Shown in pieces: positions 1-11,500 of a stretch of 64,000 bases of DNA. The notes beneath the pieces were generated by a model, which searched no databases, was not told the DNA's origin, and saw only the letters and a list, made by a program, of their open reading frames with translations. Location: the NCBI GenBank assembly GCA_027422505.1, contig JAPQWV010000479.1:259001-323000 (forward strand). Reading direction: 5' to 3'. Source of the DNA: Craterostigma plantagineum. Taxonomy: Eukaryota; Streptophyta; Magnoliopsida; Lamiales; Linderniaceae. The stretch's first letter is position 1, and each line of letters begins with the position of its first letter. The position numbers and the translations under genes were made by a program.

Positions 1-2496
1 TAGTAATAACCTGTCAATTTGATATTTAGTCTAAATATTTTTCGTATTTTAATTTATGACTTAAGTTCGACAGTAAAACCTAACAAAACCACAAACTTTA
101 AACTTAACTTAAAATATTTAAATATTTTTTAGTTATATGTTGATTAATAAAATAAATTCTAACTAGTCTGAACACTACTTAAAAAATAAAAATTACTTTT
201 TTATATATAAAACGGAAGTGCTCGGGATTGCGAATCCCGCTAGGTATCGTTGACGAGGCCGTAAATTACCGTTAACAAGAATAATGACTAAGTCGCGATA
301 ATTCCTACTCACGTCCGAATTTGCTGTCGTCCTAGACGGTTGTGAGAATATATATTAATTTACCTACAGCGAGGATGATTATTTGCTGTCGCCCTATAAT
401 CGAATTCCTATCATTTTATGAAAGGCCTAATAATTTTTCTAGTTGTCGCCCTAAATGATATTACCATGAAATCACATCAACACATACACATATCGAAGTG
501 ATATTCAAATTAACACATAGACATATTAATTTGAAAAAACAAAATCATAAATGATAAGTAGTCAACATTGCATGTTCAGAGTATTTTACGTCCAATAACT
601 CTACCTAGCGCTCATCTCATCCCAAGTACACGATAAATTTAGCTACTCATATTCACGATGTGAACAAGGGAATAAGTAAATATCAAAGACGAAGACATAG
701 TTTCTTCCCTGATATTTGGCTCGTATCACGTCGCGTCGCTTCCAAGTTTCCCGATCTCGACTCGGTTCTGTCTCACGTCGCTTCTCAGCCGGTCCTAGTA
801 CTGCTGCCCTCGTACCGCTGCCCTCCGGATGTGTGATTTATATGAGCGTGAGCTGCCTCGTGCCGTACGTGCGCATGTCATTGAGTGATTTCGTCGAGCG
901 GGTGGTGACCGACTGAAGATGCTTGCCGTTTCAACTCCTTCTGCTGTCCCTTAGCCCGCAGCCCCCCGGAGCAACGAACTCGATTTATCCTCAGCCGTGT
1001 ATGCTCGTAAATGCTTAATTCGCTCAAAGGGGGTTGCGGGAGTTCGGCGTGGCAGCCGTGAACTTGGGCTCGAGTCTGACCGCAGCTATGAGCTTGAAAG
1101 GTAGCTGCTTCGAAACCTCCCAGTTGCGAGTAATTTCAACCCCTACAGCTGCCTGCTATATTTATTTCCAGCTTTGAGGTGTTTGAGAGGCCGAGGCATG
1201 CGCTGATATGAGGTTGATTGGAGAGGTGGGTGCTTGGTGTGTGTTGGACAGAGAGGTCGACCATGAGATGGTGGAAAAGTTCGATTCCTCCTGCTCCAAG
1301 ATATGTCTCCTTTTATAGATGATGGCAGCATAAAAAAAGGAACCAACTAGTGAAATCATATCTTGCGAATTCCGCTCTTTAATATACGATGCAGCTGATC
1401 TTGTTCTTTTTCTTCCTCGAGCCGTGTGTACGATGACGATCTGATTGTCCAAGTCCTCGCGTGGCTCAGCGTTTTCTCCATTTGTGTGCTTGTCTGCTTG
1501 CGATGTGGGCTTCTATCATAGATAGACAATGATTGGAATTGTATAAATCAACTACGTGGACTGAAATTTAATTCTTTGGCCCAAATTATATTTTCTTTTG
1601 GGCCAATATTTGGATTAACGGCTTCGCAAATTCTTTCACGATCCGAATATTCCCGTTTGTAGTTATTTTTTCATCAATACCTGTCGAAATAAAATACAAA
1701 CATAAAAGCATAATATCCCAAGAAATTTAAATAAATAACTACCAATTTTTACGCTTTTACGGGGTATAAAATATAATATAAATTCTATCTACCACATATT
1801 AATAAACGTAAAAGACAATGAATCTAAAGAAAACATTGTTGAAAACGAATTATTAAAATATAAAGAATTCGCCCTCGTTACGGTGATCGTGTCGTCTCCC
1901 TCTGGGCCATCGATTGTATTCTCGTCGCGCTCTTTTTATTTTATTCCAGCCGCCGGTCTGTTCGGCCGCAACTCCCCTTTATATAGAAGTAGAACCCACC
2001 GACTTAAAAGCAACTTGTCCGAAAATTGATCATATTCGAACTTTACTTTGGCATATATATTCGTTTAACTTTCTCCTTCCTTGAAACATGCGCATAGCAA
2101 ATATTGGTGAATGTAAGGGTAGTCTTGACTTGTTCAAGCACAAATCGTGCATCTCTTGTGCGCTTTAGCCCAATTTCATAAATGTGCTTAATGCGCATAA
2201 TAGCTCGAATTTGATTCTTTTTCTCGGATATGTGTCAAATAAAAAGTATGTATGTAAGGGTAGGATATCCACGTGTATTCGGATAAATAATGGCCGAAAG
2301 TATGCTTTTTCGGGGTATAAAAATAGCGAAAAACCCTAACATATCACGGCTCAGGCTTTTGTATATAGCTGAGGAAGATTGCCCTCAGTTTAAATAAGGA
2401 AGCGCGAAACTCATAAAGTGTGTTTTATAGGAGGCAGCGATTTGCTAATAGAGACGCATGTACCATCGACGTTTCTTCATCACAATGGAGCTGTTA
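1..2496. other. Unassigned non-coding region
   Basis: I see no gene here that I can defend. The stretch alternates AT-rich parts with GC-richer blocks at about 220-450, 700-1140 and 1860-1990. The open frames in it (for example 716-916 and the - strand frames at 1143-1452) have no recognisable domain. A phrase of the type 'tgtcgccctA' recurs near 385 and 440, suggesting retrotransposon-derived sequence, but I could not find paired ends or a target-site duplication. Confidence 0.5.
1311..1317 (-). promoter_or_regulatory. Possible TATA box, - strand
   Basis: On the - strand the sequence reads CTATAAAAGG, a good plant TATA box, followed within about 50 bases by an ATG at 1262-1264 in an open frame (- strand) that soon stops. 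It could be the core promoter of an old gene or LTR reading towards the left edge of the window. No downstream protein is recognisable, so this is only a sequence match. Confidence 0.25.
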
Positions 2497-2504
2497 GTTA
2501 CTAT

Positions 2505-3736
2505 TAGGGTTGCAAACGAATCGAATTTTTTTGGTTCGATTCGCGATTCGATTCGAAAATTTAAGATTCGAATTCGAATATTTAGAATACGAATCCGAAT
2601 AAGAATATTTTTATTTATTCGAGAGCTATCCGAATACGAATATGAAACCTCAGTATTCGATTCGTAAATTAACCGAATTATTCGATTCGAATAATTTAAT
2701 ATATATATATATATTTATATAATATATTATAACTACTTGTGTTTTCTAATAGGCCCATTAAGAAGTTATTAGAGCCCAATTAATACTATAGCCCAAAAGT
2801 CACAATCGAAACCCTCCCTCACCCTCACGTAGCAATTTGCAACTAAAAACCACAACACTCCGTCTCCATCGCACATCGCAGCTCTTTGTTGCCTTCGCCA
2901 ACAACCCGGCCACCATCGAACTCCGCCACCGACGCCACTAGTAGGCTCACTCGTCGTCGCCAGCACCGTGGTCGGACCGCATCTACTTTCTGCGATAGAA
3001 GGTATTTTTCTAGAAAAATCTCGTTTCTATTAGTTCGAAATTAGTTCAAAAATCATTGCTATATTGAAATCTTGATGTTTTGGTTGTGGTTCCTTGCTAT
3101 ATCGAAGGGTTTTTGTGATTTGTATTGCATAACAGTATGGAGGACGTGTGTATATTTATTTGAAGGGTTTCGTTCTTGTGTTGAATAGGATGTGCTATTA
3201 CTGTAAATGTCACTTATTTGTGTTCAATATGATGTGGGTAAACTATTGTGAAGGTATTGATTCAAAGGATTGGGAATATATGGATTCTTCAAATGCAATC
3301 GAGGAAGCCGTTCAAGGGAATGATGTTGCACAAATTGAGGTAATTCACGAGGCAATCGAAGAACCGATTGATGTCATTTTGCAAGCGTGATTTATGGAAG
3401 CAAGGAGACAATAATTTTTTGATGTCTATGTGTCGGTTATCATCGTTTTGGATTGAATGTTGTCTCAGTTATCATCATTTTGTATTGAATGTGTTTTGTA
3501 AGCTATATTGATTTAATGAACATCTAGTGGCAATTTTTGTTATAATATTTGCTTTCTTTTACAGTGGAAAATTATACTCGAATTCGAATATTCGGATAAA
3601 TATTCGAATATTCGGATAGCACATTCGAATCGAAAATAAATTCGTATATTAAACGAATACGAATACGAATATTCGGTAAATTAATCGAATACAAATAGAA
3701 TATCCCACTATTCGATTCGATTCGTTTGCAACCCTA
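2505..3736. mobile_element. Non-autonomous hAT element 1 (1.23 kb)
   Basis: The ends are inverted repeats: TAGGGTTGCAAACGAA at 2505 and its exact reverse complement ending at 3736. The flanking 8 bases GTTACTAT at 2497-2504 and 3737-3744 are identical, which is the 8-bp target-site duplication expected of hAT transposases. Both ends carry dense subterminal repeats of ATTCGAATATTCG / TTCGATTCG type, the usual transposase-binding layout of the superfamily. The interior has a GC-rich block (2800-3000) ending in a plausible splice donor (AAG|GTATTT near 3001), an AT-rich intron-like stretch, and a short frame at 3280-3390. No transposase catalytic or dimerisation domain is present, so mobility would need a helper. 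The exact TIR and TSD make the call strong; what the interior came from is open. Confidence 0.9.
3280..3390 (+). CDS. Short frame inside hAT element 1
   Basis: A 36-codon frame starts at ATG 3280 (begins MDSSNAIEEA) and is acidic. It lies downstream of the intron-like stretch of the hAT element and is followed by a stop and AT-rich DNA. It could be the amino-terminal stub of a hAT transposase left after an internal deletion, or the end of a captured host exon. The frame is open further upstream to an ATG at 3148. I recognise no domain, and the length alone is not evidence for coding. Confidence 0.2.
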   Translation: MDSSNAIEEAVQGNDVAQIEVIHEAIEEPIDVILQA

Positions 3737-3744
3737 GTTACTAT

Positions 3745-4544
3745 GCGCATGAGTTTTAAATATTTAGTTCTCTTTTAAATCTCCCAATGCAATTATCAAT
3801 CTTTGTATCTATAGTTCACAAAGTACTTTGTGAATTCATCTTTTCCTCCGTGGATATAGGATTCGAATCTTGAATCTGAACCACGTTAAGTCTTTGTGTT
3901 CATTTCCAATTCAAATTTGATACTTAGGTTTTATCATTTAAGAATCAAATTATCAGTTTCGCAATATGTTATCTAACCACAGAGGTAATTGAGCCGAGTG
4001 AGAAGTGTATGAATGGAGAAAGGAATTCCACGATGGCGTGTTGGCTTCCTCTAATTATATATCATTTTATTTTATCGATGAAATATATTATTTATTAATA
4101 CTTATAAGTTTGTATGGGATTAGCAACAATCATTTTCGTCGTCGTAGTCTATTTATAGATATAATTATTACCTATGGATCTCTCGCAACAAAAACGACGT
4201 CGTGTGGTCTTATAATAATTTTCATAAATATATAATAAATGATGAAAGAGAAAACAGTACTTTACAGGTTTTATCGCGGACGGGATCCTCTATTCCAAAC
4301 ATTAGTATTCCACTACATATTCCACAATTAATAATTAAGGTTAAATAATGATTAAAAATTCTTTCTTCTCTCTCTCTCGATTAAAAATTCTTTCTTCTCT
4401 CTCTTTCCAACCTTCAACGTGATTTATCAAATTCTGTCCAATCAAAACCCTTGTTCTTCTATTCATCTTCTACAATATACGACTTACACCTTTAATTTCT
4501 AATTCGTGCGACTACTGAAATATTTTTTTTTTGGAAAAATCGTT
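3745..4544. repeat. Intergenic, with a 29-bp direct duplication
   Basis: No gene recognised. At 4350-4407 a 29-base unit (GATTAAAAATTCTTTCTTCT followed by a CT run) occurs twice head to tail, ending in a CT-rich tract. It lies about 140 bases upstream of the FAR1-like start codon and may be part of that gene's 5' leader or core promoter; CT-rich leaders are common in plants. Confidence 0.5.
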
Positions 4545-5116
4545 ATGGGCGACCATATTCATAATACGACGTGTGAAGATCACACAGAAATACCTTTATT
4601 GTTATTGGTAATTTGTTTCTGACTTTTTTTGGAGCTTGATTATCCAGTGTATATATGAAAAATATCTGTGTTCTCATGTTTAATTATTATGCTTGATAGG
4701 ATGATGGAAATGTCTACTCGTGTCGCAAGCTTGATTTCGAAACGGTTGATGACAGATCAGATAAAAGAGATGAATTCGGCGAGTTAAATGGTACAACGGA
4801 TGAGATTAGTGAACGACATTCCTCCATACCGGAAGCAAAAATTCCAACGCTAAACATGGAATTTGAGACTGAAGAAGATGCTTACCAATTTTACAACGAT
4901 TACGCACGTAGAGTTGGCTTTGAAATTAGGAGGCATACCGTTCACTATGATAGTAATGGCGGAAAACTTTTGGATCGGGTATTTTGTTGTTCTAGTGAGG
5001 GTCATACCGTTCAAAAGGCGTATTTGCAAGAAAATACATGCCACAATTTGGCATATGCATTCGTAAAAGATAAATTGGAAGAAATCAATTTTAACAATTT
5101 AATGCTTCATGTTTAA
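4545..5116 (+). pseudogene. FAR1/FRS-family gene, two exons, truncated
   Basis: Exon 1 is 4545-4607 (ATG at 4545, 21 codons), the intron 4608-4699 starts GTAATTT and ends TTGATAG, and exon 2 is 4700-5116. The intron is phase 0 and joins two open frames into about 159 residues. From about residue 74 the protein reads MEFETEEDAYQFYNDYARRV, the hallmark start of the FAR1 DNA-binding domain, a WRKY-GCM1-type zinc-binding fold derived from a MULE transposase. Family members (FHY3, FAR1, FRS) are nuclear transcription regulators of roughly 500-850 residues with a central MULE transposase domain and a SWIM zinc finger. Here the frame stops soon after the first cysteine cluster (FCCSSEG), so the remaining zinc ligands and both later domains are missing. 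It is either a degraded copy or a gene for a short FAR1-domain-only protein. Splicing is inferred, not observed. Confidence 0.6.
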
Positions 5117-5820
5117 ACAATATGGAATTTGGTTGCAATATACTATAGAAAAAGATGCGACATAGTATTTCCTTCAAACGGCTAACGGAAAACAATTTGT
5201 TTACGTACAGTGGAGAAATATTTATTAATTTTGATAATGATGATATCGTTTAACGAAAATATGTAAGGCAAAATTCCGTTATGTATTATTTCACTTTGGT
5301 TTAATTTTTATCCGCCTATTCTCGAATTATTCCTAATCCGTCCTTTAACTGGAAGTTACTTGCATTTATTTCGTTGTTGGTCTATGAGACAAATATAAAG
5401 CACAAAGCAACAAAGGCTTTCATAATTTTTTAATTTAATATTTTCGATTTTAAATTTAGGTTTTTCTTTTTTAGTTAACAAGTGAGACTTTTGTGGGCAT
5501 TAAACAGTCGTGTCTATTTGACATGACAACATGTTAGCCCTTTACGGCACAACCTTCATAAAAAGTCAGAGTGACAAAATCTATAAACGTACGAGACGTG
5601 GGCGCGGGGCGGATCGACCTGTAATCGGCCCGTTAAAAATTATATTTATAAGTGACTATTCTAATGAAATTTATGATATGTTGTTAGATTATGAAATCAT
5701 AAAACTAATAAAATTGATATATTAATTGAAGAAAATAATGGGCATCTATTGCCGCGCCTTGTGCGCAGCTTGAAATTTCTTGTATATATACATATATGAT
5801 GAACAACTCACACGATATAT

Positions 5821-5857
<37 letters not shown>

Positions 5858-5886
5858 GATGAACAGCTCACACGACCCCTTCCTCA
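5117..5886. repeat. AT-rich intergenic with (AT)n microsatellite
   Basis: No gene recognised. A pure AT dinucleotide run at about 5814-5857 is flanked by two near-identical copies of a roughly 25-base segment (core GATGAACAACTCACACGA, about 5797-5815 and 5858-5875), so the microsatellite lies between direct repeats, consistent with slippage or a small duplication. Confidence 0.7.
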
Positions 5887-5901
5887 TTTCTTATTCTTAT
5901 T

Positions 5902-6205
5902 TTTTTTTTCTGTCCCGAGGTATCCCCACACAAGTCTGGCTATGGGCTAGCCCCTGCCAGTCATGAGCTCTTTTAATGCCCACAAACCTGGACGAGAGCT
6001 ATTTACGCCACACACTCCAGTGGTGGGACTAATCCTCGAGGCTAGATGGACACGTCCCAAGCCCATCTCAGTATCGATAGTCACGAGCTATACCCAATGG
6101 GGACTTTACCAAAGTCATGTGGGAGGTAGGTTTGAATCCCTGACCTCCTAATCACATGAACTTTGAGTGCCTAAGCTTGACCATTAGAGCCAAGCCTCAT
6201 TGGTG
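5902..6205 (-). mobile_element. tRNA-like SINE with 15-bp TSD
   Basis: Read on the - strand this is about 304 bases ending in an A-rich tail (T-run at 5902-5909). It is flanked by a perfect 15-base duplication TTTCTTATTCTTATT at 5887-5901 and 6206-6220, the long variable-size TSD expected of LINE-mediated target-primed insertion. Near its 5' end there is a degenerate A box (TGGCTCTAATGG, 6181-6192) and, about 40 bases further in, a good B box (GATTCAAACC, 6129-6138), the internal RNA polymerase III promoter of a tRNA-derived SINE. There is no coding potential. The body is somewhat longer than many plant SINEs; I cannot assign the family. Confidence 0.8.
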
Positions 6206-6220
6206 TTTCTTATTCTTATT

Positions 6221-7870
6221 GAATGAGCACTTCTTTCAATATATGCAGCGCTGTGAACTGTAATGTAATGGAATATATAGATAAGCTTGTCTCCTTCGTA
6301 CATGTCAACTTGAAACTGTTCGATTTAGTATAATTTTTACGAGCAACTCCAACAAGAAGAATTAGGGTTTTCAATGATATTGTCGGTATAAATAGTTACC
6401 AGTTTTTAATACAGGTTTCAACATTGATCAAAAATATAACTTCTAAGCCAAGAATTTAATATATTATAAGTAATGAACAGAAAGGCAAAGGCTACGGATA
6501 GTAACGATCATGCATAATAAAGCATGCATATCACACACGCATGTCATTATAGGAATTTTATATTTACCAGATAAATAATTGTATAGGTCAGGAGTCCGAT
6601 AAGGGCAAGGACAAGGTCGCTTAAGCGAGCGGAGAAAATAGGCGAAACTTGTGAGTATGATTTGCAACATGTACCTTATGTACCTTATGTGCCTTATGTG
6701 CTTAGATGCTTTATGTGAATAAATTGACTAATATGTGCTTTATATGTTATTTATGAATCGATGTGAATTACGTGACCATAAAGTGCTTTTATATGATTTA
6801 AGTGTTATATAAAGTATTTTATATAGCATTGCATACATAGAAACGAAAGGAGAAATCGTTATGACTGCTACGACTACGGACGGTACGATACGGATGCTAC
6901 GGCATACTTCCCTCTAAATCAGGGGGATGACAGTTACTTCCTTTCAAATAGGGGGATGACAGAGTCCTGTACAGGCACATACAGATATTTACAGTATTGA
7001 CAGAGTCCCATGCATGGGCGCCGACTGGGCTTACAGAATACGAGTCTAGCTAGTCTATAACGGGAGTATCAAAATAAACGGACATATAGAATGGCATGTG
7101 ATCTACGAATCGTATGAATGACGATTATGTGAACGATAATTTCATGATTGAAAACGGCTATGGTATTTACGAAAATGGATGAACTACTGCTTACTTTATT
7201 ACTTGTATGTTATTAGTTAACATGTTGCGATCATACTCTGAATCGGTGTCTTCACAGTTGTTGTAGATAATTAACAGGCTACGTAGAAAGCATCATCGTA
7301 AAGCATGGATTCAAGGTTGGCCAACTACGCTCTCCTCCTGCACCCCTCTGGTTCATCATTAGCATATAGAATAGAAACGGATTTAGACTATCGCAGTTTG
7401 TGACTCATATGATAGGCACATATATGTACATTATTGTGAAAGGAACTAGATTGGATGTACGCACCCGTTTTTGTTAAAGGAAATGGTTATGGAAATCGCG
7501 AAAAATTTTATATGAATATTTTATAGCTGCGTAAAAAGGTAATAGGAAACGGGGCGCTACACTAGTTCTAGAGTATACATAATTCCAACACAAAAATAGA
7601 GTTTTAGTTTCTATTTATTAAATTTATTTAATAAAATATATTTTATTATATTTAAAATATTATATAATTATATAATAATAATAAAAGTAAAAATATATTC
7701 TTTTATTTATTGATATTTGCTTTAATTTAATAAAATTTACTTAAATAATATGCTATTTTTTTTATTTTTAAATACTAATACTTATAATATATAGACTTTT
7801 TAGTTTTATATAATAAAGTTTAATAAGTCAATTATGATCGTAATATATATGAATTTTATTTTTAGTATAA
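6221..7870. mobile_element. Retrotransposon-derived debris, probable 3' end of an LTR at 7561
   Basis: No gene recognised. The right part ends in GGAAACGGGGCGCTACA (7545-7561), the typical terminus of plant Tekay/Del-type chromovirus LTRs, whose ends are short inverted repeats beginning TGTAGCGCCCC. I cannot find a matching left terminus or a TSD of the bases after 7561 (CTAGT), so the left end is probably lost. At 6668-6715 the phrase CCTTATGTG recurs several times, and at 6900-6960 a CTC/GGGGGATGACAG phrase is repeated. The last 300 bases (7570-7870) are very AT-rich and featureless. Confidence 0.4.
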
Positions 7871-8208
7871 AAATCGAGTAAGGGTGGGCGTTCGGTACGA
7901 ACCGTACCGAACCGAACCGAAATTTCGGTTCGATGATATTGAGAGTCGAATACCAAACCAAACTTCATTGGTTCCGTTTCGGTAGAACCGAATTTTTTTC
8001 CGTATGTTTCCGTTATTTACTGGAGAAACCAAAGTGTAAGAAAAACAAATTCCTCCTGGTGTAAGAACCGAACTTGGCGAGGCTCTACTTCAACTTCGGC
8101 TGATGATGACGCACCTCGAGAGGTGGAGGCGCGTGGGCTACACACGCATGATCGAACGGTGGATGGAGGTGCAGAAGAAGCGCCCGAGCCGGTTCTATGA
8201 GCTGGGTT

Positions 8209-8465
8209 TGTTGAGATATCAAGTTCACAGCTAATTCAAAGTTCAAGTTGTTATTTTCAGTCGGTTAGTATAGGATGGTAGCTTAGTCTTTTACATTGAT
8301 TAGTGAGGGGCGTTTTAGTCTTTGCGCTTCATAATGTTATTGTATATAAAAGACACGGACTGTATTTTCTTCATTTGAGATAACATAAACAAAACAAGTG
8401 CCGATTGTGCACTTTGAGGAATCTACATCTTCTCCAACAATCTTCACCAATTCGCAAGCTCAACA
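8209..8465 (+). repeat. 5' LTR of the nested copia element
   Basis: 257 bases beginning TGTTGAGATATC and ending AAGCTCAACA. A TATA box (GTATATAAAAG) lies at about 8341-8351, which places the transcription start in the last third of the LTR. It matches 13080-13336 apart from about seven substitutions. Confidence 0.95.
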
Positions 8466-8480
8466 TGGTATCAGAGCAGG
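8466..8480 (+). promoter_or_regulatory. Primer-binding site (initiator Met tRNA)
   Basis: TGGTATCAGAGCAGG directly follows the 5' LTR. TGGTATCAGAGC is complementary to the 3' end of plant initiator methionine tRNA, the standard primer for minus-strand DNA synthesis in plant copia elements. Confidence 0.95.
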
Positions 8481-8545
8481 TCGATTAAAGCCGATCGAAG
8501 TTTGCAGCAGAACTTTACTCAGATACAGTCGATTGAATCTGAAAA

Positions 8546-11500
8546 ATGGCATCAGAACTCAATATTGAGAATGAGGAACTTGTGCATTCTGATGTGAATC
8601 GCGAACAGAGCAATACGAGCCTTGAGGAAGAAATGCTGAGTTGTGCCGAGGTCTTCAATCTACATGATGGAGTCAATCCTGGTATGCAACTCATTTCATT
8701 CCAATTAACTGAGTATAATTACTGGAGCTGGAATCGTACGATGGTGACTGCATTGGAATCTAAGATGAAGATAGGTTTTGTCGATGGAACTTGTCCTAGA
8801 CATGCGTAGAAAACAATGCAGTATGTGAAATGGAAACGCGTGGACAGCACTGTGAAGTCGTGGCTTAGTGCTTCGATTTCGAGGGAAATCATGGATAATT
8901 TCCTTTATACCACAACTTCGAAGCAATTGCGGGATGTTTTAGCAGAGCGCTATGGTAACACGAATGGACCTATGTTGCTACGAATGAAAGAAGAGTTGAT
9001 GGCAACAAAGCAAGGAGATAAACCATTAATCAAATACTATAGTGCGCTGAAAAGGCTGTGGGATCAATATGACCACTTCAGACCATTACCTGAGTGTCCT
9101 GCTGAAGTTGCTAAGGTCCTGATGAATAGAGAAGAAGAGGACAAGCTGGTTCAATTCGTGCTAGGACTGAATGACTCCTTCCAAGCTGTGAAGGACAATA
9201 TAGTGATGATGGATCCATTGCCGACTGTCAATAAAGCCTATTCAATGGTCCAGCGTGTTGAGGAGCAATTGCAGCCAGTAACTCCAACCTACAAGGTATT
9301 AGAGGAAGCAGCCATGATTGCATCAAAGGTCCTCGGACAGTATGATCGTAAAGGGGACAGTTCACATCTTGTTTCCGAGAAGAGAAGAAGGGAGAAGGCT
9401 AAGTTGTACTGCACTTACTGTGAAAAAACGGACATGATATGCTTCAAATTGAAAGGATTCCCTGAGTGGTGGAAGGGAAGCAGGGACGTTAAACCACATA
9501 AGGTCTTCACACAAATGAATGAAGTCATGGATACACCTTTTGACATGACTGAAATTTCTATCCCTATGGCTGTTGTAACTGCTGAGGTTCAGCCGGACCT
9601 GCATTCGATCGTGAGCAAAATGAACGTCCTACAGGAGGAGTTCAATAAGATCACGAAAGGAGCTGCAAAGAAGGACTTTAAACGGCCCCAACAACAAGCT
9701 AGCTTTGCTCACTACAATGACTTTGCAGGTAACAACTCTGTCACTAAAACTGCTTTAGTTGATGATATGTTTAAGGATTGTTGGATAGAGGACACAGGAG
9801 CTACTAGTCACACATGTATGGACATAAACCTCTTGTCAAAACCCAAACCAGTTACAACAGCCATACACATAACTCTGCCCGATGAAAGTGTCAATACAGT
9901 TCAGTCTGTAGGCAATGTACACCTTGGCCCAAACCTTACCCTTGCTGATTGTTTATATGTGCCTTAGCTTCAAATACAACCTATTATCTGTGAGCAAACT
10001 ACTTAACACCTCCCACATATATTGCATTTTTTTGGCCAATTGTTCATTCTTACAAGACCTTGAGACTAAAGAGATTATTGCAATGGGAAGTGTTTGAGAG
10101 GCTGTACATCCTAGACAAGTCATCCTTCCAACCACAAAGAATTAAAACCATGCTTGACCTTTACTTACCTAGAATACTATTTCGAACAATGGAAACTAGT
10201 GCGCTAACATCTGTTTCTAGTGATATTGCTGCTGATGATTATGTTAAGTGGCATGCTAGGTTAGGGCATCCTTCGCCTGCTGTTATGAAACACATTTCAA
10301 AAGTAATAAAGTTTCATTGTGCTACAACTGAGGAGTGCGATGTATGTCCACTAGCAAAGCAACACAGACTTGACTTCTCTATTAGTCACACGAATACCAC
10401 CAGATGTTTTGAGTTGGTACATTTAGACTTATGGGGCCCACACACTTGTCCCTCACTATCAAATAACCATTATTTCCTAACCATTGTAGATGATTTAGCC
10501 GATCCACCTGGACTTATCTACTTCGCTACAAAGCCCAAGTGCCCCATCTACTACATAATTACCTCACCCTCATTCAAAACCAACATCAGACAACAGTAAA
10601 GACCGTCAGATCAGATAATGGAGCAGAATTTTGCAGCGCTGAATGCGAGAATCTTCTATCCTCATTGGGTATTATTCACCAGAAAAGTTGCCCTTATACA
10701 CCCCAACAAAATGGCATGGTTGAAAGAAAACATCGATATCTTCTTCAAGTGGCTAGGGCATTGATGTTTCAGTCTAATTTACCTAAGACGTTTTGGGGCA
10801 AAGATATTCTCACAGGAACATACCTTATCAACAGGTTGCCAAGTGCTAGGCTGAAATGGAAATCACCATATGAAATACTCCATTTACAATTACCTGATTT
10901 TTCAGTTCTTAAAAACTTTGGTTGTCTCTGCTATGTGATCAATGTGGGACCACACAAGGATAAATTCTCTCCAAGTTCCTACAAAGGCGTCTTCATTGGT
11001 TATCCACATGGGCAAAAGGGATACAAAGTATATAGTCTCAGTGAGCACAAAGTTTCAGTTACAAGAGATGTGATCTTTAAGGAACATGTATTTCCTTACA
11101 AGACCCCTATGCTACAACCTAACACTCCTACAAGCCCAAATAAGATTCCAACTACATCAGACCTTGTATGTTGTCCTGTACCCACCGATCCCTCACCTAA
11201 TCTTACCACCAATACACAGAAGCAGAACCCTGCGACACAATTCACAGTACTGATTTAGATGGGCTGCCCGATATAAGTCATGTTCCCTCTGAGATTTCTC
11301 CTGATACTATCCCTACTATACCTTCACCTAATACAGCCCAACCATCCCTACTAGCATCAGTACCAGAAAAAGACAGTCGCCGGTCTGGATGGCAGATTAC
11401 TCTCACAACATCACCACTGCTCCTCATCAGATCCCTCTTTCTGGTAACTCCATTACTACTCCACCAACCACTTTTCCATATGTACATTCTCCTCATTTAT

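Noticed and set aside
716..1452. Short frames on both strands as genes
   Set aside because: No recognisable domain, no splice model that extends them, and they conflict with each other.
5814..5857. AT-rich run as a promoter or origin
   Set aside because: It is a simple dinucleotide microsatellite between two direct repeats.
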